This document shows positions 7,594 to 13,152 of a stretch of 17,762 nt of DNA, piece after piece. This stretch comes from JAIVGZ01 sp964552205 (lineage in GTDB: Bacteria; Pseudomonadota; Gammaproteobacteria; Natronospirales; JAIVGZ01). Below the pieces are notes generated by a model. It did no database searches, was not told the origin of the DNA, and worked only from the letters and a program-made list of their open reading frames with translations. A program made the translations under genes and the position numbers. How positions within the stretch are numbered: the stretch's first letter is position 1; each line of letters starts with the position of its first letter. The stretch spans positions 1 to 17,762 of the forward strand of contig CAZKFT010000038.1 in assembly GCA_964552205.1 (NCBI GenBank), in the 5' to 3' direction.

Positions 7594-7606
7594 AACAGGA
7601 GCCGAT

Positions 7607-8560
7607 ATGCGTGACAGCAGCATGGTGGTGTTCGCGGGCAACGCGAGCATGCAACTGGCACAGGAAATCGCGACGCACCTGAAGTTGTCGCTGGGCAAGG
7701 CGCACATCGGGCAGTTCAGCGATGGCGAGATCATGGTCGAGGTGTTGGAAAACGTCCGCGGCCGAGATGTCTTTCTGGTGCAGTCCACATGTGCGCCAAC
7801 CAACGACAACCTTGTGGAGTTGTTGGTGATGGCTGATGCGATGCGCCGTTCGTCGGCTGCGCGTATCACCGCGGTGGTGCCGTATTTCGGCTATGCACGG
7901 CAGGACCGACGCCCACGTGCGGCGCGGGTGCCGATCACGGCCAAGCTGGTCGCGAACATGCTGGTGGGGTCGGGTATCGACCGCTTGCTGACGGTGGATT
8001 TGCACGCTGACCAGATTCAGGGATTCTTTGATATCCCAGTGGACAATGTGTACGCATCGCCGGTCTTGTTGGGCGATATCTGGAAGCAGAAGTACGACGA
8101 CCTCGTGGTCGTGTCGCCGGATATCGGTGGCGTGGCGCGCGCAAGAGCACTGGCGAAGCAGCTGGATGACGCGGATCTCGCGATCATCGACAAGCGCCGC
8201 CCGCGCCCCAACGAGGCCAAGGTGATGAACATCATCGGCAATGTCGAAGGCCGCACCTGCGTCATGATTGACGACATGGTGGATACCGCGGGCACGATGT
8301 GTCTCGCGGCGAAAGCATTGAAAGATGACGGTGCGACCAAGGTCGTCGCCTACATCACGCACCCGGTGTTGTCCGGGCCTGCAATAAAGAACATCGAGGC
8401 ATCGGTGCTCGACGAGTTGGTGGTGACCGACACCATTCCGCTCCGTCCCGAAGCCGCGGCATGCGGTCGTATCCGCCAGCTCGGCATTGCCGGCATCTTG
8501 GCAGAGACGATGCGACGCATCGCCGATGAGGAATCGGTCAGCTCCTTGTACATGGACTGA
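7607..8560 (+). CDS. prs: Ribose-phosphate pyrophosphokinase (PRPP synthetase)
   Basis: Prs makes phosphoribosyl pyrophosphate from ribose-5-phosphate and ATP for nucleotide, histidine, tryptophan and NAD synthesis. At 317 residues it has class I length. Family features are VVFAGNASMQLAQEI at the N-terminus, FSDGEIMVEVLENVRGRDVFLVQS, YFGYARQDRRPRAARVPI and the flexible loop KRRPRPNEAKVMNIIG. The PRPP-binding loop is VMIDDMVDTAGT at about 219-230. AGGAG at 7597-7601 lies 5 nt before the ATG and directly after the tRNA(Gln) CCA end. The linkage ispE-tRNA(Gln)-prs-rplY is conserved in gammaproteobacteria such as Pseudomonas. Confidence 0.97.
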   Translation: MRDSSMVVFAGNASMQLAQEIATHLKLSLGKAHIGQFSDGEIMVEVLENVRGRDVFLVQSTCAPTNDNLVELLVMADAMRRSSAARITAVVPYFGYARQDRRPRAARVPITAKLVANMLVGSGIDRLLTVDLHADQIQGFFDIPVDNVYASPVLLGDIWKQKYDDLVVVSPDIGGVARARALAKQLDDADLAIIDKRRPRPNEAKVMNIIGNVEGRTCVMIDDMVDTAGTMCLAAKALKDDGATKVVAYITHPVLSGPAIKNIEASVLDELVVTDTIPLRPEAAACGRIRQLGIAGILAETMRRIADEESVSSLYMD

Positions 8561-8571
8561 CCGCGAATGGT

Positions 8572-8595
8572 ACCGGTGCTGGTCGCGGCGCCGGT
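8572..8595 (+). other. GC-rich inverted repeat between prs and rplY
   Basis: ACCGGTGC (8572-8579) can pair with GCGCCGGT (8588-8595) across an 8-nt loop, with one G-U wobble in RNA. Only TT follows the stem, so it is a poor intrinsic terminator. It lies 28 nt before the rplY start and could be a leader structure or a transcript-processing site. The sequence shows the structure but no function. Confidence 0.35.
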
Positions 8596-8623
8596 TTATG
8601 CTGTCAAAACTTGGAGAAATGAA

Positions 8624-9310
8624 ATGGCTATTGATTTCGTATTGAACGCCGAAAAGCGTGACGATCAGGGCAAGGGTGCGAGCCGCCGCCTGCGTCGCGC
8701 CGGCCGCGTGCCCGGCATTATCTATGGTGGTGACAAGACCCCCGAGGCTATCACCCTGGACCACAACGAGATGCTGCGGAGCCTCGAACATGAGGCTTTC
8801 TATTCGCACATCCTGACCGTGAAGCTCGGCGGCAAGGACGAGCAGGCCCTGCTCAAGGACCTTCAACGTCACCCCATCAAGCCGGTCATCATGCATGTCG
8901 ACCTGTTGCGCGTGATGGCGGATCGTGAGGTTCGTGTCCACGTCCCGCTGCACTTCCTGAACGAGAAGACCTCGCCGGGCGTGAAGACCGATGGCGGCGT
9001 GATCTCGCATCACCTCATCGAAGTCGAGGTTGAGTGTCTGCCCAAGCACCTGCCTGAGTACATCGAAGTGGATTGCGGCGATATGAAGGTGGGCGATGCC
9101 TACCATCTGACCGACCTCAAGCTGCCAGAAGGTGTGGTCTTGGTGGCCTTGATGCACGGCGATGTGCATGACCATGACCAGCCGGTCGTGTCATTGCACC
9201 ATGCCCGCGTCACGTCTGAAGAAGACCTCTCGACAGACGCTCCGGAAGCGCCGGCAGCACCGGAAGTCCTGGGTGAGACCGACGACGAGGACGAGGGCGA
9301 GGAGAAGTAA
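8624..9310 (+). CDS. rplY: Large ribosomal subunit protein bL25 (CTC form)
   Basis: bL25 binds 5S rRNA in the large ribosomal subunit. At 228 residues this is the long TL5/CTC form rather than the short E. coli type. The N-terminal 5S-binding domain reads FVLNAEKRDDQGKGASRRLR, AGRVPGIIYGG and KDLQRHPIKPVIMHVDLLRV. The CTC domain begins around VHVPLHFLNEKTSPGVK and runs to about residue 195. An acidic, alanine- and proline-rich tail (DDEDEGEEK) closes the protein. ATG 8624 has GGAG at 8613-8616 upstream and starts exactly at the conserved N-terminus; a longer frame from 8567 has no such support. The GA-rich codons of the tail double as the Shine-Dalgarno for pth. Confidence 0.95.
   Translation: MAIDFVLNAEKRDDQGKGASRRLRRAGRVPGIIYGGDKTPEAITLDHNEMLRSLEHEAFYSHILTVKLGGKDEQALLKDLQRHPIKPVIMHVDLLRVMADREVRVHVPLHFLNEKTSPGVKTDGGVISHHLIEVEVECLPKHLPEYIEVDCGDMKVGDAYHLTDLKLPEGVVLVALMHGDVHDHDQPVVSLHHARVTSEEDLSTDAPEAPAAPEVLGETDDEDEGEEK
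9299..9304 (+). promoter_or_regulatory. Shine-Dalgarno for pth, inside the rplY tail
   Basis: GAGGAG is encoded within the last codons of rplY and lies 8 nt before ATC 9313, an ideal spacing. It is the only good ribosome-binding site near the conserved pth N-terminus and is the main argument for starting at 9313. Confidence 0.65.
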
Positions 9311-9312
9311 AC

Positions 9313-9900
9313 ATCTCCGCGCTGGCCGTCATTGTAGGGCTCGGCAACCCCGGGCCCGAATACACCGGAACCCGGCACAACGCCGGGTTCTGGTTTGTTG
9401 ACGCCCTAGTTCGCGAGTTCGGAGGTAGCTTCAGCCCCGAGAGCAAATTCCACGGCGAGACCGCGTTGATCAAAGTGGCGGGGGAGTCGGTGAGAGTTCT
9501 GAAACCGATGACTTTCATGAACCGCAGCGGTCAGGCGGTTCAGGCGTTGACCAATTTCTACAAGGTCGAGCCGGGTCAGGTATTGGTCGCGCATGACGAC
9601 CTGGATCTTGAGCCGGGAACCGTGCGGCTGAAGGTTGGTGGCGGTCATGGCGGTCACAACGGCTTGCGCGATATCAGCAGCCACATCAGCGCGGAGTTTC
9701 TGCGCCTGCGCGTAGGCATAGGTCATCCGCGAAATGCGCGCGGTGACTCTGAAGTGCTGGATTGGGTACTGAAGCGTCCCTCCTCGGATGATGAGGAGGC
9801 CATCAAGGGCGCCATCAACGCAGCACTGGAACAGATACCCAAGCTGTTCGACGAGCGCGGCACGGAGCGCGTCATGGAAGTTCTGAACCGTCGTGCATAA
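9313..9900 (+). CDS. pth: Peptidyl-tRNA hydrolase, apparent AUC start
   Basis: Pth cleaves peptidyl-tRNAs released early by ribosomes, recycling tRNA; it is essential in many bacteria. With a start at 9313 the product is 195 residues, the normal length. Catalytic residues by family alignment are N12, H22 (in RHNAG), N70 (in MTFMNRSG) and D95 (in HDDLDLE), with GGHGGHNGLRDI following. No ATG, GTG or TTG occurs in frame between a TGA at 9274-9276 and the conserved IVGLGNPGPEY. The first in-frame TTG is at 9466 and would delete the active-site histidine. ATC 9313 sits 8 nt after GAGGAG and 2 nt after the rplY stop, and gives (M)SALAVIVGLGNPG, the same spacing to IVGLGNPG as I recall for Pseudomonas Pth. 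CTG 9322 and ATT 9331 are less well placed. A base error in the sequence is possible. Confidence 0.93.
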   Translation: MSALAVIVGLGNPGPEYTGTRHNAGFWFVDALVREFGGSFSPESKFHGETALIKVAGESVRVLKPMTFMNRSGQAVQALTNFYKVEPGQVLVAHDDLDLEPGTVRLKVGGGHGGHNGLRDISSHISAEFLRLRVGIGHPRNARGDSEVLDWVLKRPSSDDEEAIKGAINAALEQIPKLFDERGTERVMEVLNRRA

Positions 9901-9904
9901 CACC

Positions 9905-9929
9905 GTGGGAGCGGCCCTCTGGCCGCGAA
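9905..9929 (+). repeat. REP palindrome, class A, in the pth-ychF gap
   Basis: This unit is identical to 1630-1654. It fills more than half of the 45-bp gap and ends 5 nt before the ychF Shine-Dalgarno AGGAG (9935-9939), so its hairpin would sit at the edge of the ribosome-binding site. Confidence 0.9.
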
Positions 9930-9945
9930 TGATCAGGAGCATTTA

Positions 9946-11037
9946 ATGCCCATCCAAACCGGGATTGTCGGCCTGCCGAATGTCGGCAAGTCCACACTCT
10001 TCAACGCACTGACCAAAGCGGCCATCGCTGCTGAGAACTATCCGTTCTGTACCATCGAGCCGAATGTCGGCGTGGTCGGTGTTCCCGACCCGCGTCTGCA
10101 GGCGCTGGCCGAGATCGCGAAACCCGAGCGCATCCTGCCCACAGCCATCGAGTTCGTGGACATCGCGGGGTTGGTCGCCGGCGCCTCCCAGGGCGAGGGG
10201 CTGGGCAACAAGTTCCTCGCGCACATCCGTGAAGTGGATGCCATTGCGCATGTGGTGCGGTGTTTCGAGGATGACGATGTCATCCATGTCGCCGGCCGCG
10301 TGGACCCGATTTCCGACATCGAGGTCATCGACACCGAACTCGCACTGGCGGACATGGACACGGTGGAACGCGCCCTGCAACGGGTATCCCGTCAGGCGAA
10401 ATCCGGCGACAAGGAATTGCTTGCACGGGTGGCGGTGTACGAGAAGGTCAAAGCCGTTCTCGATGCAGGTAAGCCGGTGCGAGCGGCCGGGCTCACGCCC
10501 GAAGAGCGCGTGCTGCTTCGTGAGTTGCACCTGCTTACCGCGAAACCGGCGCTCTATATCGCGAATGTTGAAGATGGTGGCTTCGAGAACAATCCCCTGC
10601 TGGACCGAGTGAAAGCACATGCGGTAGCGGAGGGCGCGCAGGTCGTGCCGGTTTGCGCGGCCATCGAAGCGGAGATTGCCCAACTTGAAGAAGCGGACAA
10701 AGCCGAGTTCCTGAAGGATCTCGGACTGGAAGAATCCGGACTGGACCGTGTGATTCGCGCCGCGTACACGCTACTGGGGTTACAGACTTTCTTCACGGCC
10801 GGCGAGAAGGAAGTCCGCGCCTGGACAGTCAAGCAGGGTGCTACGGCACCCCAGGCCGCCGGGGTGATTCACACGGATTTCGAGAAGGGCTTCATTCGCG
10901 CTGAGGTCATTGCTTACGAAGACTACATCCGTTATCGCGGGGAGGCCGGGGCCAAGGAAGCCGGCAAGTGGCGCCTCGAAGGTAAGGAATACCCGATGGT
11001 GGAAGGGGATGTGGTCCACTTCCGCTTCAACGTCTGA
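9946..11037 (+). CDS. ychF: Redox-regulated ATPase YchF (OLA1 family)
   Basis: YchF is a P-loop NTPase of the Obg-related group that prefers ATP, binds ribosomes and is linked to stress responses. The 363-residue length matches the family. The P-loop is GLPNVGKS (residues 9-16), followed by the switch region NYPFCTIEPNVGVV, then DIAGLV (G3) and the FLAHIREVDAI stretch. The G4 position reads NVED instead of the GTPase NKxD, as expected for this ATP-using family. A coiled-coil region follows (about 125-200), and the C-terminal TGS domain contains LLGLQTFFTAGEKEVRAWT. AGGAG lies 6 nt upstream of ATG. Two tandem stops (TGATAG) end the frame. The pth-ychF order is conserved. Confidence 0.97.
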   Translation: MPIQTGIVGLPNVGKSTLFNALTKAAIAAENYPFCTIEPNVGVVGVPDPRLQALAEIAKPERILPTAIEFVDIAGLVAGASQGEGLGNKFLAHIREVDAIAHVVRCFEDDDVIHVAGRVDPISDIEVIDTELALADMDTVERALQRVSRQAKSGDKELLARVAVYEKVKAVLDAGKPVRAAGLTPEERVLLRELHLLTAKPALYIANVEDGGFENNPLLDRVKAHAVAEGAQVVPVCAAIEAEIAQLEEADKAEFLKDLGLEESGLDRVIRAAYTLLGLQTFFTAGEKEVRAWTVKQGATAPQAAGVIHTDFEKGFIRAEVIAYEDYIRYRGEAGAKEAGKWRLEGKEYPMVEGDVVHFRFNV

Positions 11038-11061
11038 TAGAATTCGCTCCCTTCCTGATTT

Positions 11062-11138
11062 GGCTATGTAGCTCAGCTGGTTAGAGCGCGGCACTCATAA
11101 TGCTGAGGTCGGTGGTTCGAGTCCACCCATAGCCACCA
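11062..11138 (+). tRNA. tRNA-Met (anticodon CAT), CCA encoded
   Basis: The cloverleaf has acceptor arms GGCTATG and CATAGCC, discriminator A11135 and CCA at 11136-11138. The D arm is GCTC-AGCTGGTTA-GAGC. The anticodon stem is CGGCA/TGCTG with loop CTCATAA, giving CAT. The variable loop is AGGTC and the T arm GGTGG-TTCGAGT-CCACC. The paired acceptor end (no C1-A72 mismatch) excludes initiator tRNA. Elongator Met is favoured by similarity to E. coli metT and by the conserved place after ychF; an Ile(CAU) tRNA modified to lysidine is the alternative. The gene starts 24 nt after ychF. A TAGAAT at 11038-11043 could be a -10 box but lacks a good -35. Confidence 0.93.
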
Positions 11139-11139
11139 T

Positions 11140-11667
11140 TCACGAGAGCCTTTCCAGCACCGACCGGTACCCGGCGGCAACGTGCCGACCAAATAGTGGG
11201 TCCTCGCGCCACTTTGCCTCACGTTGAACCGCTAGATAGTCGGCATCGGTCAATACCGTTTTGATGACGGGAAAGATTTCGGCTTCCTCGCGTTCCTTGT
11301 GGCGGTGGAAGCGATCGGCATAGGCACGGGCACGAGCTGACAGCGTCTCCCACTGTGGGGTCACGCAGTCGCGACCAGCGGCGAATGCCACCAACAGCTC
11401 CCGCCCAAGCGCCGGCAGGGTATGGTGCTCCATCTCCACCTTTTCAATGATTGCTGCGATGGCCAGATCGTGCTTGGTCACCCGTGCGAATACCAAGTCT
11501 TCGAGTGGATGGTGGAAGTAATCTGCGTAATTGACCAAGTAGTGCATGGCATCCCGCAGCACAATGAGCGACGGCTCACTTGCGTCCAGTTCGCGCTCCA
11601 TCAGGTCCAACAGTCGTCGGAAATTGCCGTGGTCCTCATGCAACTTTTGCATTACCAAGTGCGCCAT
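11140..11667 (-). CDS. Hemerythrin-like HHE-domain protein
   Basis: This 175-residue all-helical protein has the hemerythrin/HHE cation-binding pattern. These proteins hold a di-iron centre that binds O2 or NO or senses oxygen or iron. Candidate ligands are spaced as in the family: H10/H13 (LHEDH), H52/H53 with E56 (YFHHPLED), H81/H82 (MEHH), and H121/H123 with E127 (FHRHKEREE). There is no signal peptide, so it should be cytoplasmic. ATG 11667 is used; ATG 11652 is also in frame and neither has a strong Shine-Dalgarno. The gene is convergent with tRNA(Met), with one base between the CCA end and the stop codon and no hairpin terminator visible. Substrate and partner are unknown. Confidence 0.85.
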   Translation of the reverse strand: MAHLVMQKLHEDHGNFRRLLDLMERELDASEPSLIVLRDAMHYLVNYADYFHHPLEDLVFARVTKHDLAIAAIIEKVEMEHHTLPALGRELLVAFAAGRDCVTPQWETLSARARAYADRFHRHKEREEAEIFPVIKTVLTDADYLAVQREAKWREDPLFGRHVAAGYRSVLERLS

Positions 11668-11710
11668 GTTGGCAGTGTCGCCAAGCCCTGCGGGGCCGAC
11701 TATGACACCG

Positions 11711-11734
11711 GTCAGGTCTGACTGAGGTTTTATA
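11711..11734 (-). promoter_or_regulatory. Possible hemerythrin promoter and palindrome
   Basis: On the minus strand TATAAA (11729-11734) could be a -10 box for the hemerythrin gene, though a matching -35 is weak. Between it and the start codon lies the perfect palindrome GTCAG-GT-CTGAC (11711-11722), a possible operator. Both readings are inference. Confidence 0.25.
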
Positions 11735-11740
11735 GGGTGC

Positions 11741-11769
11741 TTGACATAAGGTAAAGGATGCTTTACATT
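11741..11769 (+). promoter_or_regulatory. Sigma70-type promoter of the membrane protein/XRE pair
   Basis: A perfect -35 box TTGACA (11741-11746) is followed at exactly 17 bp by TACATT (11764-11769), a 4/6 match to TATAAT. The spacing and position, about 25 nt before the Shine-Dalgarno, make it the clearest promoter in the window. Confidence 0.7.
11751..11766 (+). promoter_or_regulatory. Candidate operator inside the promoter spacer
   Basis: The sequence GTAAAG-GATG-CTTTAC is a perfect 6-bp inverted repeat lying between the -35 and -10 boxes and overlapping the first bases of the -10. A dimeric repressor bound here would block RNA polymerase. The XRE protein encoded second in this transcript is the obvious candidate ligand (inference). 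Confidence 0.5.
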
Positions 11770-11800
11770 CTGTCGCTAATATTTGACTTGGAGCATGCGA

Positions 11801-12184
11801 ATGACCTCAAAGAAGAAGCGAACCCTGACCGTTTTCCTGTCAGCGATGTTCTACATGTTGACTGTCTGGGTGGGTGTCATCCTTCTAAAACTGGTGCCTG
11901 AGGACGGTGTATGGCGTTGGTTGGTCGCAGTCGTTCCCCTCTCTGGAGTAGCAGTCCTGTTTGCTGCGGCCATCTGGAACGCCCTCAAGGGAGACGAGTT
12001 GGAGCAACGCTCTGCGGCCATTTCGGGCGTCGCCGCGTTGGTGCTGTTCGCTGGCATCACCATCGGTTGGGGCATTCTCGAGGCCTTTGTCGGTGTGCCC
12101 GCGATCAATCCCATCTGGTGGGGCGCGCTGTCCATGGGGGCTTGGAGCGGCATCCATGTGCTGGTGTGGAAGCACTATCAGTGA
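11801..12184 (+). CDS. Small four-helix integral membrane protein
   Basis: This 127-residue protein is of unrecognised function. A lysine-rich N-terminus (MTSKKKR) is followed by four hydrophobic segments at about residues 9-31, 38-60, 73-98 and 104-123, so it should be an inner-membrane protein. A short charged stretch, LKGDELEQRSA, lies between helices 2 and 3. ATG 11801 is chosen because GGAG at 11790-11793 is 7 nt upstream; ATG 11795 is too close to that site, and TTG 11783 lies upstream of it. The stop overlaps the next gene as GTGA. The size, topology and pairing with a tiny XRE regulator resemble DUF2178-type membrane proteins, but I cannot confirm membership. Confidence 0.8.
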   Translation: MTSKKKRTLTVFLSAMFYMLTVWVGVILLKLVPEDGVWRWLVAVVPLSGVAVLFAAAIWNALKGDELEQRSAAISGVAALVLFAGITIGWGILEAFVGVPAINPIWWGALSMGAWSGIHVLVWKHYQ

Positions 12185-12378
12185 AGAATTCGCTCAAGGT
12201 GCTGCGCGCAGGCCGCGATTGGACACAGCAGGACATCGCTGACCGTCTCGGCGTCTCCCGCCAGACCATTAACGCCATCGAAAAAGGGAAATATGACCCG
12301 GCTCTGCCGACGGCCTTCCGCCTGGCGAAGCTATTCGATTGCAGAATCGAGGACATCTTCGAGTTTGTAGATGAGTGA
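12181..12378 (+). CDS. Small XRE-family HTH transcriptional regulator
   Basis: This 65-residue protein is essentially one Cro/CI-type helix-turn-helix domain. The motif WTQQDIADRLGVSRQTINAIEKGKYDP fits the family closely, with recognition helix SRQTINAIE, and the domain ends LAKLFDCRIEDIFEF. Its GTG start overlaps the stop of the membrane-protein gene (GTGA, 12181-12184), so the two are probably coupled in translation. Starting further upstream would run through the membrane-protein gene in another frame. With no ligand domain it likely acts as a dimeric repressor, possibly of its own promoter through the inverted repeat at 11751-11766, and it may be controlled by the membrane partner. Confidence 0.88.
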   Translation: MKNSLKVLRAGRDWTQQDIADRLGVSRQTINAIEKGKYDPALPTAFRLAKLFDCRIEDIFEFVDE

Positions 12379-12429
12379 TTCGGGCATCAGTCCGATATAT
12401 TTCGACCATTCACCCAGGGGGATCCACCA

Positions 12430-13152
12430 ATGACAACCGAAAACTACTCCGTCACCAATGCCATGGTCGACATCATTGCCGCGCCGGGCAAAGCCATGGA
12501 AGAGGTCAAAAAGCATCCACGCTGGTTCTGGACACCGTTGGCCATCATCATCCTGCTACCCATCGCCTGCTTCCTTTTCTATTTCAACTGGGTGGACTTT
12601 GAGTGGTTGATTGACGATACCATCCGCGTCGCCACGCAGGACGCACCTGACGCCGATACTGCGGCAGCCATGGGCGACGCCATTCGCGGCTTCATGTCGC
12701 CGGTCAAGAGCAGTTTGTTCGGGGCTATAGCAGTTGTGGTGTTCACCTTCCTGATCTTCGCCATCCAGTCGGGATACCTCAACCTGGTCAACAAGGTCGC
12801 TGGTGACCCATCCATCGGCTATGGGCAGTGGTTCTCGTTCTCCACATGGACGGCATTCGTCGGCATCTTCGCGTCTATAGGTATGGTAATTGTCATCCTC
12901 ATGGCGGATTCCAACCAGCTCGCACAGGACCAGCTCAATGCGCTGTCCTTCCAGAACCTGTTTATCCATGCAGAAACGGGTAGCGCATGGTTCAACTGGG
13001 GCAACGCGCTGAGCCTGACCAATATCTGGATGCTGGTCCTGATGACCATTGGCTTCAATCGCTGGACCGGAAGTTCCATGGTCAAGTCGGCTGTCATCGT
13101 TTCCGCTCCGTGGGTGCTGGTCTTCGGTATCTGGGCGTTGATGATCTCCTGA
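12430..13152 (+). CDS. Yip1-family multi-pass membrane protein
   Basis: This 240-residue inner-membrane protein has about five hydrophobic segments (residues 35-52, 96-117, 138-158, 190-208, 219-239). The N-terminal stretch NAMVDIIAAPGKAMEEVKKHPRWFWTPL, the central VNKVAGDPSIGYGQWFSFSTWTAF and the closing SAVIVSAPWVL fit the bacterial YIP1 family, whose function is mostly unknown. AGGGGGAT precedes the ATG. It lies 51 nt after the XRE gene; TATATT at 12396-12401 could be a -10 box but no -35 is seen. The stop and the next start share the A of TGATG (13150-13154), tying it to the transporter genes that follow. Confidence 0.8.
   Translation: MTTENYSVTNAMVDIIAAPGKAMEEVKKHPRWFWTPLAIIILLPIACFLFYFNWVDFEWLIDDTIRVATQDAPDADTAAAMGDAIRGFMSPVKSSLFGAIAVVVFTFLIFAIQSGYLNLVNKVAGDPSIGYGQWFSFSTWTAFVGIFASIGMVIVILMADSNQLAQDQLNALSFQNLFIHAETGSAWFNWGNALSLTNIWMLVLMTIGFNRWTGSSMVKSAVIVSAPWVLVFGIWALMIS

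Noticed and set aside
8561..8623. Intrinsic terminator after prs or a clear rplY promoter
   Set aside because: The hairpin is followed by only two Ts, and TATGCT (8597-8602) has no matching -35. Listed only as an inverted repeat.
7514..9175. 553-codon minus-strand open frame opposite prs and rplY
   Set aside because: It runs antisense to two unmistakable genes and through the tRNA(Gln) gene, has shadow-like His/Asp/Gln composition, and shows no family motif.
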